NCBI RefSeq assembly: GCF_030052815.1
Contig: NC_079504.1
Coordinates: 39,315,623-39,379,622 of the forward strand
Direction of reading: 5' to 3'
Length of the DNA stretch: 64,000 nucleotides
Source of the DNA: Hevea brasiliensis
Taxonomy: Eukaryota; Streptophyta; Magnoliopsida; Malpighiales; Euphorbiaceae
Both the position numbers and the translations under genes were made by a program. Below the pieces are notes generated by a model. It saw nothing but the letters and a program-made list of their open reading frames with translations, ran no database searches and had not been told where the DNA came from. Each line of letters starts with the position of its first letter. Positions within the stretch are counted from its first letter, which is position 1. Positions 11,364 through 24,735 of the stretch are shown here, in pieces.

Positions 11364-14300
11364 ATGTAAATTTGCTATGGATATATATAAGCATAAGATG
11401 ACAAATTGTAATTAAACAAAAGTCTTCTTCTTCTTCCTTATCACCCATGGCCGAACCACTATCCCAAAAGAGCTCCCACCATTTTTTATTTCCAAAGCTT
11501 GATTTCCTCCCTTTCTCACCCCAAATCTCATACTTTCTTTTACTAAAAATTTATTCCACACCTTGAGAAAGATAGTGGCTACCAAGAAGTGAAGAGAAAT
11601 TGACGTTTTTAGCAAGTCCAAGAATTGGTCACAAGAGGTTAGTGCAAGATTACTCTCCCTCTCTTCTTTAAGTATGTTAATCATGCCTAAGGGAGTGGAA
11701 ATTGAATGAAATTAAAAGGAATTGTTGGCTAATTGCATTACCCTAATTTCGGTTAGCCTAGGGAAGTGAGGGATGTTGAATTTAATTGAATTAGAATTTC
11801 TATCCTAGCTTAGATAACATGAAAGATATGGTATATGTGTTGAATTGTATGTGGTATGCAAAAATTGAGAAATTTGAGCTAGGGTTTTTTACTTAATTTT
11901 GGAAATTTGGTATATGACTTGAAGTTGATGATGTTGAGATGATTTTTTTGCCTATTAGAAGTGCCATATATGCTAATTGAAGTATGAGAGTTGCAGGAAA
12001 TTGAAATTTTGGGAGTGTGTTTTCATGCAGGTTTTGGAACCAATGAGTCTAGTGTGAAAATTGAGTCATAACTAGAGTTGTGTTCCTCCAATTGGTAAGA
12101 GGCCAATTGGAAATGAAACTAGGGTCAAAATGCCCCATTTTTCATGAAGAAACCATGCCCAAAAACTGTCCACAACTTGACCTAATTACTGCTTGAATTC
12201 ATATGACCATAACTTAAACCCAAAACAATGACCAAATGAACATTACGCCATAACTCTCTCTAGAAAGGTCAGAATGACCTAATTTTTATACCATTGGAAG
12301 GTTAGACATAGGAGCACAACTTTCATGAAGAATGCTAAACATAGAATTGCCTCTAACCAAACCAAATTGCTAGTACAAATTAGGTTAGTAAAACTATTCA
12401 GAACCAAACTGTTCAGAAATTTTGGACTTAGGCATACTCGACCAGTTTTGGCAAAAAGGCCATAACTTGGTCTTCAAAAATCCAAATGCAGTGCATCTAA
12501 TGGAAAAATTTTAATATGACATAGATCTACAATATTAGTATTTTGACTAGAACCCAGAACCCAAGAGAACTAAGTCAAATTTTTAGATCAATTCAGTACA
12601 CCAAATCCTAGAATTTGCTTCAACCACCACTTGACCCCAGAATAGTTTTTATATCATATCTCCCACTAGAAAATCCCAAATGGGATGAGCCAAACTATTC
12701 TGGCAACCTACGAGACAGGGCTCCAACTTTGATTTAGAAACATTCCTCAAATTTTGAGTGTAAGAACCCTAAAATGGGAGACAAAATCACTGACCTGAAC
12801 CTTGAATCCTAAAGACATAGGGTACCTGAGTCCAGGCCAGTTAATTTGCTATAATTAATTCTACAAAATTTGAAAAATTGTAATTCAAAATTTTGAGTGA
12901 TCATACGACATAGGGTAACAACTTCAATGAAGAACATTAGGCCTAAAAGTGGATTTAACATGTCCAAATAATTAGGAAAATATTGATTCCAGAATCTGCC
13001 TGGTTCTGGAACTAGAGTGAGTTAAGGAACTAGTTTTGGTTATTTGACCATAACTTGAGTTCTAAAACTCCAAATGACATGATTCAAAAAGGAAAACAAA
13101 GACAAGAGATAGAGGAACAACATCCATGAAGGAAGTGTGGCCAAACAGTGGCCACATCTTGACCAATTTGTTAGGTGAACTTAAGACATTAAATATGGAC
13201 CTTGAGAAAGGTTTATAAAGTGACTTGTTATATGATATGAAGTTAATCAAAATGAATTGTTAAACATAAAAGTGACATGAATATGCATGTGACACTTTTG
13301 TTTCCCATCATAAGTAACATGAAAATGTTATTAAATACAACTAGCACATAATATGAAACTATAAATACTTAATAATATTAATTTGCCCAAAGTACACCTA
13401 AACTTATACATATAGCATGGATCGATTGGCATACCAATTAGGGACTACAGATTGCAGTACTGCCCATAGGAATAATTATTGATAGGCAATATATGTCTAA
13501 GATGGTTATTCTACTGGCTTTATGCCTGCCCGTTGGCCATTGTGCCTGATTTTATTTTTGACTTTGTGCCTCCCCGCTGGCCTTGTACTTGATATGACAG
13601 ATGTATATATGTTAGACATACAGCTGTTTAACTAGTATACTCCCGTGTATCCAGTTTTTATAGTTTGTTATAGGTGACTTGGGCCCAGATATGGGTAATA
13701 TGTCTTAAATTTAAATAATTACATGAAGAGATCACAGATATGAGTAATAAGATTGAAAATGACATAAAGGAACAAAAAAGATCCTAATAACTTACTAGCT
13801 CCCAAGATTTCATAAAATATGTAAATGACTTAGAAATTTATGAAATTACACATAGAATAATTATTTTAATTGTTTAGTTATTTTCCTTTATTTTATGCAC
13901 CACTAAGCATTATGCTTAGCGCGTTGGTTTTTCCATCGCGCAGGTACTGGAGAGCAGCAGCAACATCAGTAGCAGTAGTGCTAGATAGGATTCTGATCAA
14001 TTCTGCTACAAAGTGGTTGTCACCTCAGGCGACTATTTTAGGTACGGCCCATATGCATGTTTAGTTTTTGTATTTTGTCCATTGTACATAAGTAAACAAT
14101 GTAATTCATTTTATGATTTTAAATAACATTGTAAATATTGTACTTGATTTTATATGAATGAAATGAAGTATTTTATTTACTTGAAATGATTATGAGTATT
14201 ATGATGATATGACATGGTTTATGGAAAATGAAATGGATATAAATTGTTTTTAACAGGTAAATAGTGACACCCGCCATACACTAATAAAAATAGAGGAGAC

Positions 14301-14466
14301 TCTGTTTGGGTCTCCACAAAAAAAAAATAATGTGATAAAAAAAATTTTACACATAAGATAATATAATTAAATTAATATTGTATGCGACAAGACAGGATAT
14401 GGTGCTCCGACACCGAATGTAGCACACCTTGCTCGACTACACTGTAGACGGGTAAGAGGTGTTACA
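11364..14466 (+). repeat. 5' LTR of element A, truncated at its 5' end
   Basis: This 3.1-kb block aligns throughout with 16044-19144, with roughly one difference per twenty bases in the stretch I compared near 11430-11590. It lacks the first ~609 bases of the LTR. It ends in GGTGTTACA and is followed five bases later by a primer-binding site, so it is the 5' LTR of a plus-strand element. Confidence 0.85.
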
Positions 14467-14471
14467 TTTAA

Positions 14472-14483
14472 TGGTATCAGAAC
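14472..14483 (+). other. Primer-binding site of element A
   Basis: TGGTATCAGAAC sits five bases after the LTR end and matches the complement of initiator methionine tRNA at all but one base. It gives the plus orientation of element A. Confidence 0.82.
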
Positions 14484-14528
14484 AAACTTTTAGGCTTTCC
14501 CAGGCATAGATAGATAGAAAAATATAAT

Positions 14529-15260
14529 GTGCATAACATGCATGAGCCTTTATATAGGAGTCGAGGTGATACTAATGCAGATCTGTTATTTATTTGTTTT
14601 ATAGGATTGATGGAGTCCGATCCTGGACTAAACGATAATATTAGACTTCTGATGATGGCACATGGGTATACAGACTTCACACAGCTAGTGGTTGCAGCTC
14701 TCAATGTAGAGAGAGTACGAAATGATGAGCAAACTCAAAGAGATAGGTAGTGTAAGAGAGGATCTGGACTAGGACATTCTAGAATGCCGACTTTTGCTAG
14801 TAAGAATTCTAAGGGCCAGAAAGGCTAGTCTGGAGTATTTATGGCCAGTTCTCCTGGCACAGTAACAAGGGGATCAGCCCCAGTGCCAGAGTGTACCCAC
14901 TGTGAGAGGAGGCACAGAGGAGAGTGCCGATTATTGACTGGAGGATGCTTTAGATGTGGCTCTACAGATCATTTCTTACGAGATTGCCCACAGAGGAGTG
15001 CTCCCACTGCTATACCACCAACCGAGAGATCTGCCCTTGCGGCCCAGAGGGGTAGACGACCCACGAGGCCTGAGGTGACTGGTACTTCACAGAGACCAGC
15101 TTCTGAGACGATTGAGCAACCCTTGGCCTGAGTGGCACCTCGAATATATGCTATGGCTCGGGAGGAGCCAGATCTAGCAGATGTTAGCAGAGGTATATTT
15201 TCTTTTTTTCATAATACTTTAGCATATGTATTGATAGACCCGGTATATGAGATGAAAGAA
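14529..15260 (+). pseudogene. Gag and start-of-protease remnant of element A
   Basis: The broken frames encode a gag C-terminal region (YTDFTQLVVAALNVERV at 14529-14750), then at 14841-15131 a Cys/His cluster ending CFRCGSTDHFLRDC, a CX2CX4HX4C zinc knuckle preceded by CTHCERRHRGEC. A stop follows. The next codons (ADVSRGIFSFF, then LAYVLIDP) match the beginning of the gypsy protease, but the reading leaves homology immediately after LIDP. All of RT, RNase H and integrase is absent: the interior runs straight to a polypurine tract 170 bases later. This is an internal deletion derivative, not a copy with point damage only. Confidence 0.8.
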
Positions 15261-15397
15261 AATAGGTACATAACTAAATGAGATAAGATTATAGAGCTAG
15301 ATTTAGTAAGACAGACTAAGGAGAAAGTGAAGTATTATAACACGAAAAAGTAGAGAAACAAGGAGATAACAGTTTCTCAACTATTTACACCGAGTAA

Positions 15398-15434
15398 ATT
15401 TTGAGGACGAAATTTTTATTTAGAGGGGAAGAAT
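15398..15434 (+). other. Polypurine tract and 3' internal end of element A
   Basis: The sequence TTTGAGGACGAAATTTTTAT, followed by AGAGGGGAAGAAT, directly precedes TGTAACGCCC of the 3' LTR. This is the usual plus-strand priming site arrangement of Tekay/Del-type elements. Confidence 0.82.
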
Positions 15435-18400
15435 TGTAACGCCCTCACTTTAGATATTCTGTACATTCTACTGTTTCGATTACTATCGTCTGTTCGGACA
15501 GCTAGGATGTCTAGAACTACACTCGAACTAGAGTGAAGAGTCATGAGATGATTAAATAAAGACCAAGAAAAAATAAGAAAAAATAAAAGAAATGAATTGT
15601 AAATGAGCTAAACGAGCTGGAGTCACGGCGATGGGTAACCATACCGGGAAGCGACTGTGAAGACAGTTGCCGACTCCAGACCTACAAGGAAACCTGTGAA
15701 ATAAATATTTTGGATTAAATTGAAAGTTTTATGAGGATTAAATGACATTAAAAATGCCAAAGAAAATTCAAGAAATTAGCCAATCAGTAAAGAGAAATTA
15801 TAACTCGACAAGCATAACGAAGAGCATTTTGGTCATTTCAACCTTAGAGTTGAATTTTGACCTAAATATCAATTAAAATGAGAGAGATTAAAACACATAA
15901 AATAAATTAAAATCATGAAAAATGCAATGGAAATGGGAAAAGAAAAGAAAAGAAAAAGAAATAAAAATTTTGATATAAGCATGACCTCATGCTAACCCAA
16001 GCATAACCTAAGCATGATGTTAATATTACATCATTAAAATTTTATGTAAATTTGCTATGGATATATATAAGCATAAGATGACAAATTGTAATTAAAAAAA
16101 AGTCTTCTTATTCTTCCTTATCACCCATGGCTGAACCACCATCCCAAAAGAGCTCCCACTATTTTTTATTTCCAAAGCTTTATTTCCTCCCTTTCTCACC
16201 CCAAATCTCATACTTACTTTCACTAAAAATTTATTCCACACCTTGAGAAAGATAGTGGCTGCCAAGAAGTGAAGAGAAATTGAGGTTTTTAGCAAGTCCA
16301 AGAATTGGTCACAAGAGGTTAGTGCAAGATTACTCTCCCTCTCTTCTTTAAGTATGTTAATCATGCCTAAGGGAGTGGAAATTGAATGAAATTGAAAGGA
16401 ATTGTTGGCTAATTGCATGACCCTAATTTCGGTCAGCCTAGGGAAGTGAGGGATGTTGAATTTAATTGAATTAACATTTCAATCCTAGCTTAGATAACAT
16501 GAAAGATATGGTATATGTGTTGAATTGTATGTGGCATGCAAAAATTGAGAAATTTGAGCTAGGGTTTTTTACTTAATTTTGGAAATTTGGTATATGACTT
16601 GAAATTGATGATGTTGAGATGATTTGTTGCCTATTAGAAGTGCCATATATGCCAATTGAAGTATGGGAGTTAGAGGAAATTGAAAATTTGGGAGTTTGTT
16701 TTCATACAGGTTTTGGGTCCAATGAGTCCAATGTGAAAATTGAGTCATAACTAGAGTTGTGTTGCTCCAATTGATAAGAGGCCAATTGGAGATGAAACTG
16801 GGGTCAAAATGCCTCATTTTTCATAAAGAAACCATGCCCAAAAATTGTCCACAACTTAACCTAATTACTGCTTGAATTCGGATGACCATAACTTAAACCC
16901 AGAACAATGACCAAATGAACCATAACTCCCTCTAGAAAGGTCAGAATGGCCTGATTTTTATACCATTGGAAGGTTAGAGATAGGAGCACAACTTTCATGA
17001 AGAACACAGAACCTAGAATTGCCTATAACTAAACCAAATTGCTAGTATAAGTTAGGTCAGTAAAACTATCCAGAACCAAACAGTCTAGAAATTCTGGACT
17101 TAGGCATACCCAACTAGTTTTGGCAAAAATGTCATAACTTGGTCATCAAAAATCCAAATGCAGTGAATCTAATGGCAAACTTTTCATATGACATAGATCT
17201 ACAATATTATTGTTTTGACCAGAACTTAGAACCCAAGGGAGTTAAGTCAAATTGTTAGATCAAGTTAGTACACCAAATCCTAAAATTTGCCTCAACTGCC
17301 ACTTGACCGTAGAACAGTGTTTATATCATATCTCCCACTAGAAAATCCCAAATGGGATGAGCCAAACTGTTCTGGAAACCTAAGAGACAGGGCTCCAACT
17401 TTGATTTAGAAACATTTCTCAAAATTTGAGTGTAAGAACCCTAAAATGGGAGACAAAGTCACTGACCTGAACCTGGAATTCTGAAGGCACAGGGTACCTG
17501 AGTCTAAGCCAGTTAATTTACTATAATTAATTCTACAAAACTTGAAAAATTGTAATTCAAAATTCAAAGTAATCATAAGATATAGGGTAACAACTTCTAT
17601 ACAGAACATTAGGCCTAAAAGTGGATGTAACATGTCCAAATAATTAGGAAAATATTGACTCCAGAATCTGTCTAGTTCTGGAACTAGAGTGAGTAAAGGA
17701 ACCAGTTTTGGTTATTTGATCATAACTTGAGTTCTAAAACTCCAAATGACATGATTCAAAAAGGAAAACAAAGATAAGACATAGAGGAACAACTTCCATG
17801 AAGGAAGTGTGGCCAAACAGTGGCCACATCTTGACCAATTTGTTAGGTGAACTTAAGACATCAAATATAGACCTTGAGAAAGGTTCATAAAGTGACTTGT
17901 TATATGATATGTAGTTAATCAAAATGAATTGTTAAACATAAAAGTGGCATGAATATGCATGTGAGACTTATGTTTCCCATCATAAGTAACATGAAAATGT
18001 TATTAAATAAAACTAGCACATAATATAAAACTATAAATACTTAATAATATTAATTTGCCCAAAGTATACCTAGACTTATATATATAGCATGGATCGATTG
18101 GTATACCAATTAGGGACTATAGATTGCAGTACTGCCCACAGGAATAATTATTGATAGGCAATATATGTCTAAGATGGTTATTCTATTGGCTTTATGCCTA
18201 CTTGTTGGCCATTGAACCTGATTTTATTTCTGGCTTTGTGCCTACCCGCTGGCCTTGTGCCTGACATGACAGATGTATACATGTTAGATATATAGATGTT
18301 TAACTAGTATACTCCTATGTATTCAGTCTTTATAGTTTGTTATAGGTTACTTGGGCACATATATGAGTAATAAGTCTTAAATTTAAATAATTACATGAAG

Positions 18401-19144
18401 AGATCACAGATATGAGTAACAAGATTGAAAATGACATAATTGAACAAAGAAGATCCTAATAACTTGCTTGCTCCCAAGATTTCATAAAATATGTAAATGA
18501 CTTAGAAATTTATGAAATTACACATAGAATAATTATTTTAATTGTTTAGTTATTTTTCCTTTATTTTATACACCACTAAGCGTTATGCTTAGCACGTTGG
18601 TTTTTCCATCGCGTAGGTACTAGAGAGTAGCAGCAGCAGCATCAGTAGTAGTAGTGCTAGATAGGATTCTGATAAGATCTGCTATAGAGTGGTTGTTATC
18701 TCAGGCGATAATTTTGGGTACGACCCATATGCATGTTTAGATTTTGTATTTTATCCATTGTACATAAGTAAACGATGTAATTCATTTTGTGATTGTAAAT
18801 AACATTATAAATATTATACATGATTTTATATGAATGAAATGAAGTATTTTATTTACTTGAAATAATTATGAGTATTATGATGATATGACATGGTTTATGG
18901 AAAATAAAATGGATATAAATTGTTTTTAACAAGTAAACAGTGACACCAGCCATACGCTAATAAAAACAGAGGAGACTCTGTCTATGTCTCTACAAAAAAA
19001 AAATAAGATGCGATAAAAAAAAAATTACACATAAGATAATATAATTAAATTAATATTGTATGCAACAAGACAGGATACGGTGCTCCGGCACCGAATGCAG
19101 CACACATTGCTCGACTACACTGTAGATGGGTAAGGGGTGTTACA
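15435..19144 (+). repeat. 3' LTR of element A (complete, 3.7 kb)
   Basis: It begins TGTAACGCCCTCAC after the polypurine tract and ends GGGGTGTTACA. Its last 3.1 kb match the 5' LTR at 11364-14466. The first ~609 bases are present only here. Its early part contains GAGTCACGGCGATGGGTAAC, resembling the solo LTR at 3962-6512 (GAGTCACAGCGATGGGTGAC near 4147), so the two LTR families are related. Confidence 0.87.
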
Positions 19145-19777
19145 GTCTTGACATAACTATACCAAAACAGAGATTATTTACAAATACCCTAATCATGGTG
19201 CACCAAGGGAAAGCACACAGCTCTACACAATAATCCCATGTCAGTACTATAATATGCAGCTTACAGCACAACATTGAGAATATTGTATAGTTACTACGGT
19301 ACGTTCTACATACCAGATTTTTCAATCTTCTTCTCTCTCTTGAACTCACTAATACTATACACTTATTCTGACTGGGCTATCCACTAATGATTGCTAGCAG
19401 CGGTACCCTCACTCCCATCTAGGGCAGCTATGCTATCATAATTCACCTTTAAATACTAGTATCTTGCACTAAATAGGCACATCGTTAGCCCCATACTGAC
19501 AAAAACACAACATTCTTTGGAGTATGTATTCCCATAGTAGACCTCAATACATCTACTAACTCTATTTCACATCTCTATATACTTCACGAAAATCAAGACA
19601 CTAACTGAAGCACTCTTATATTACCCAAGGTATAATGCAGAAGCTAGAAACAATGAATTACAGAAAAAGATGAAACAGGATCCTATACTCCTCATGTGAC
19701 CTCCTAAAAAAACTCCTTGTACACTCCTAATTATACTCTTTCCCATGAATCTAGAGCCCAAGCTCTTATATAATTAT
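19145..19777. other. Unassigned sequence between LTR A and LTR B copy 2
   Basis: No gene, PBS or polypurine tract was recognised. Short open frames on the minus strand (for example near 19140-19349) have no family match that I know. It may be a leftover of the target or of an older element. Confidence 0.5.
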
Positions 19778-20477
19778 TGTTATGACCCAATTTATAAGCC
19801 CTACCGGCACTAGGACTTGGGTTAGCATAAGGCCCTAAAGCCCATCGTAAGCCTCACTATTCAAGCTTAAACTATAAGTCCAATTTCAAAACCCAAATCA
19901 AGAAAATAACTGGATAAAGTCCAACCATATCCAAGACCATTCAACAGGGAGTTTTTGACTCACTCGACCTGTATTCACAATATATAACCATTTGGGAAGC
20001 TTAGCTCACCCACAATATTCTCAATCAACACAATGTGATCACTAGGAGCCTCGCTCCCTCATCCACATAAACAAATAAATCCATAAGTCTCCACACACAT
20101 AATCAATAAGTTAACAATTTAAATAATTAATCTTTTACAGACCTAGCTAAATAAAATATCACTAGCACATGCAGAGTTCTAGATTTTAAATTTAACAATA
20201 CAAAGTACAGAAATAACAACTAGTAGACCTATGAGGTAGGAAGCAGGTTAAACACAAGAATAAACTCTCCTATAACTTGGAAAAAAATGGGTGAACAGGA
20301 GTGAGCGTTCGACTCATAGAGTTAGATATTGATTTTACTTACAATTTCTGTAACTATCTATATATGGTATATCATAAGAGTGAAATGCATCATCTTCACA
20401 TATTTCAAACAAATAAAGTCATAATCACATCAAAGGCAATTTGGAGCACTCACACACCTATGTGTCATATCCATACT

Positions 20478-20512
<35 letters not shown>

Positions 20513-22501
20513 GGGAACTGATTTCCTATACAGCTCTCGTAGTTCCAACCTCTACCAGTGAGATCAATTCAAAGCCAAAATTTCTCTTAATATTCAAATG
20601 CGAGGGCTAGCGAGATCAACTCAAAGCCGTGCCTATTCCGACTTATCCATAATGAGGATCGGGTCCCAGTGAGTCAAGCTCCACACGTGTCTACCCGTCA
20701 TACCCATATCCATACACACACCACATACATACCCACTCACACACACAGCTCCAGATCGCTATAAAATAACAAACACAACAATATAATTAAGAATAAATGC
20801 AACATAAGGTGTGCCTAGTTTTTACTATATACATATATGTATAAGTGATGTATGAGCATGCCTTGAATATATAATAATATTGAAATTATAAATAAAATCA
20901 ATATCTACTCACAACTTAATCAAAGGTCACTGCGGCGGCTGGGCGAAGGAGAAAGGCTGGCTCGGCTCACCTAAATATTATATAAAAAATTTTATAAATA
21001 TTTATTCAAATAAAACTTCAAAGAGTCAAAGGATAAATCCTAAATTTTGCCGAAAATTCGGCAGAATCTCACCTATACCTAGGTCCTACCCAACCTGCAA
21101 AATGATCCAAATAATGCTTCTAATACACAAATCTCATATCCACATCTCATCATCATCATATGGCCACTCCTGGGCCCTCCAAAACAGTCAATACTCACAA
21201 TTTTAGAAAATTACATTTTAGTCCCTATAACTATCATTTTATTATAAATCATTCAAACGAACTCTAAAATTTCTAAAATTCTGCCCCGTGGTCGTTAACA
21301 ATATTATGAAACTAATGCAAAAGGATTTATAATTTTCTAGCCACCCACGAATATTTTATAGATTTTTATTCTAAATTCGACACTAGGTAATTGAAGAAAC
21401 TTAGGGTTCGGGTTTACCTATGCTAATTCTGACACTTGGAACGCATCCAAGGGGTTTGAAAATGGTGGGGTAGATTATAATTTCAACCCGATTCTGAAGT
21501 TGTTCTGGTAGTTCGTCTGTCCGGCCGAAAATTATAGACCCGAGCGACGGTCGAATTTCCACTAAACGAAAGTACCTATGCAAAGCCCACAACACCATGG
21601 GGTTAGAATAAAATTGTTACAAAATTAAATAAGCTCTTTTGGAGCTAGGAAAAATACTGCAAAGCTCGAGGGACCCACCGAAATTTTGGTATTAGAAAAT
21701 TTTGAAATTTATACGGTTGCGAAACTCCCGTCGAGTAGAGCATGCTGATACTCTCGGAATTTTGTGAGGTTCCCGATTTGAGAGAAATTTAGCCCAAAAA
21801 TTGAAATGGGCTAAAGCTTTCCGAGCAAAAATTAGACAATCTACTTATGAAAATTTATGATCTTGGTGTCTATGGAAAGCTCTTGAGGAGTAAAAGATGT
21901 TTGGGATAAGACCCGGTCTAATTGGTGGCCGGATCGATCGAATTTTGGCTGGGAAGGTGAAGCATTGTGCGCGCTAGTAGGGTGTTTTGGGTGCGTTTTC
22001 CTGCGTCCTAGGGCAGTGGCCGACAAGGGGGAGGCGTGAGGGTGGTGCACCAGTAACTAAGGAAGGGAGGGGAGGTGGTTGGTCGGCTGGAGGAGGATGT
22101 AGGAGAGAGAATCAAAGGGAAGAAGGAGAGGTGCCACGAGGGAAAGGGAGGGGGAAAGAAAAAAGGAAAGGAACCAGTTTAATTCCGCCAGTCCGATTCA
22201 AGATACCCAATTTTGAATTTTTACCCTATCTTGGGACAAAAAACGAGACCCAAACATTTTGAAAAAATTTTAAAAAACTCTAAAAAATTTATGAAGTCTA
22301 AATATATTTTTAATTCTTGCCATGTGGTCTTTAAGTTATTATTTTTTTTAAATCGACAAAGTTTATTATTTTTTAAAATCAAATCAGATTTTAAAAATTT
22401 TAAAAATTTTTAAAATTTCAAATAAATTTTTATAATTCTTAATATAATAAAATATTAATATTTACATATAAAATAATTATTTAAAAATTCGGAGTGTTAC
22501 A
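19778..22501 (+). repeat. LTR of family B, copy 2 (complete, apparently solo)
   Basis: It begins TGTTATGACCCAATTTAT and ends CGGAGTGTTACA, 2724 bp. The first 1.8 kb match 9602-11363. I find no PBS after either end, no polypurine tract before it and no clear target duplication (flanks attat and aaaaa), so it is called a solo LTR with boundaries only moderately certain. The right third (about 21980-22200) is strikingly G-rich and non-homologous to copy 1 because copy 1 is truncated. Confidence 0.7.
20477..20512. repeat. (AC)n(AT)n microsatellite in LTR B copy 2
   Basis: About 12 AC units followed by about 6 AT units, matching the compound repeat of copy 1. Confidence 0.95.
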
Positions 22502-23339
22502 AAAAAATAATTTACCCTATAATAATTCTCATTGTTCTCATACTTAGATTTCACGAAATTATTGTCAAGGAACAAGTATAAACGTGTAAAACATATTTAA
22601 ATTAAAATTAAAATTATTGTAATAATATTATGCATACTGTAATATCTAGATTAACAAACTAAAACCAAATTTACTAACTTGCTAATTAATCAAATATCAC
22701 TGTAATGACAGTCCCAGCGTACAGCTCCGGGAAATAAGAGTAAGCACTCTCAATCAAATTCAACCAAATTAAAATTTTATTTAATTTAATTTTTAACAAA
22801 CAGAGGTTCTGTTTGTCTTAAAAAAAATTATTTTCCTTTTCATATTTTTTAATATTTAAAGTATTTAGAAAATAAATTGATAAAAAATGTTTTTCTAGTT
22901 AAAAAAAATAAATCATTTCTATTTTTTAAATTTAATAATTCTATTATAATATTTTTCATATACAAATTATTTTTTACAAAATAAATAGAATTAAAAATAT
23001 TAATTGAATTAAATTGAATTTAAAAAAATAAAAATTAATCAAAATTGAAAATATTTAATTAATTATTCATTATAATTAAATTAACTGAAAATTTATAATA
23101 TATATTAATAGTATTAATTAATTAATTATTAAAAAAATATGATTATAATATTTTTAGTTAAAAATAATAAATATAATTTATTATTAATAATAGTATAATT
23201 ATAAATTAAATAGTATTAATATATTAATTATTGAAAATTCATTTATTTCTATTAGTTTGGTTCTTACATAAAAATAATAGAGTTAATAATTAAAGGTAAT
23301 TTTTTTCTAGAAAAAATATTAATTAAAGATTCAACCAAA

Positions 23340-23388
<49 letters not shown>

Positions 23389-24430
23389 CCAAAAATTGTA
23401 TTCCATTAGATGAAATAATATTTAAAAGGCACAAGTCACTAAAAAACATAATGCTACATAAATCTCCAACTCAAACATAGCAACAAGCCCAAATCCTGAC
23501 ATTCGTAATCCCCAGACACTAATATCCATGGATCTTTACTAAAAAGGTTGAGCCCACCGACTCCACCGACACCAACAACTTCTGCACTAAGGAGTTCAGG
23601 TGCCACATTAATTATAGGTAGCGGACGTAAGTAATTTATGCAAATTAATATATTTTCATAAAATTATCATAATTTTAATAAGAAGTATTTTCTATTTCGG
23701 AACTGACGCGTGTATACTTTAGGATAAAAAAAAAAATCTTATGAGGAAAAAATGGCAAGATAGCTGGAAAACAGTAAATATGTAGAGGAAGTGTACATAC
23801 ATTAGAGAGATGTCAAAAATACATCATTCAAACACAAATTTCCTTCCTGATTAACACATGCATGCTTAAATGGGACAGAGAAAATGCAACAAACCAGAAG
23901 AAAACCTTGGAACAAGGCTAGTGCCAGATGAATCTAGAAAAGGGCAATAGCAACAATGATCAGATTTGACACTCACCTTTGTGACTGCTAGCCAAATCTG
24001 TTCCGAGAAAGTTCATAGCAAACATTAGGGGAAGCCATTTCCAACAGACAACACTTCTTTATACAAACTAAAAAAATCTTATCCAAAAGGGGTACTATGA
24101 CTCCATAATCGGAGACAGAAAAGAAGCAGGGAGAGAATCTATGATCAAAATGGTCAGACCTCCTCTTAAATGGTACTTTTGACGAATGTTGTTTCGAGAG
24201 AAGACGGGATGTTTCAATTGTTTTTTTTTTTTTCCTAATTTGTTTTTACTAAAATAATTAAATTTTATTGAGTTGAATTATTTATAATTAAGTAATGCAC
24301 GCTGAAAATGATAAAATAGAAAAATAAAATTAATTAATAAATAAAAGGGACGGCACGTTTTAGAGATGGTGAGGAGTGGATGCAAGACAACCACTACTGG
24401 CTAAAGTTAAAATAATTCACTCAGATGTCA
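22502..24430. other. AT-rich intergenic region
   Basis: No coding exon was recognised. The first 900 bases are mostly AT runs. A less AT-rich part at 23445-24180 has no open frame of note. Confidence 0.6.
23342..23388. repeat. (TA)n microsatellite
   Basis: An uninterrupted run of about 23 TA units. Confidence 0.97.
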
Positions 24431-24735
24431 GATCTCTACCATTTCTTCACAAATAATATATTATTAAATGCATTTTCAATGCACACCTACTTTTGACTCT
24501 CTTCAATTCCATGTGGGAAGCCTCATTTAAAGCCTCTCTGCCCTCCGCCTCTGCTTCGCCACTCTCATACATTCCATAGTCCATAACATTGCCATACCTG
24601 CAAGCTTCTCTCTCTTTCAGCTCTGGTTATTTAAGATTTCTCTTCAATTCCTCTGAAACTTCAGCTTTTCACGGTTTCTGAAGCAGGAATTTCTCTCCAT
24701 TGATAAGAAGTTTACTTGCTCTTCTCTTATGTGAG
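24431..24735 (+). promoter_or_regulatory. Probable promoter and first leader exon of the NET4-like gene
   Basis: A CT-rich stretch (CTTCTCTCTCTTTCAGCTC near 24603) typical of plant 5' leaders ends around 24730 in CTCTTCTCTTATGTGAGTTTTG, a good splice-donor context at about 24731-24736. A matching acceptor (TTTGTGGCAG) lies at 29045, 82 bases before the NET4 start codon. No clear TATA box was fixed. The leader-intron model is inference and needs transcript data. Confidence 0.45.

Noticed and set aside
11412..11684. Minus-strand open frame, with a near copy at 16092-16418
   Set aside because: Both lie at the same place in the two LTRs of element A. The duplicated frame reflects LTR duplication, and I recognise no protein family.
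13062..13250. Paired open frames at 13062-13250 and 17734-17922
   Set aside because: Again the same LTR position in both copies; chance frames in non-coding LTR.
21987..22262. Gly/Arg-rich open frame on plus strand
   Set aside because: Low-complexity G-rich part of LTR B; no domain and no splice context.
23264..23449. Open frame with Ile-Tyr repeats
   Set aside because: Produced by the (TA)n microsatellite at 23342-23388.
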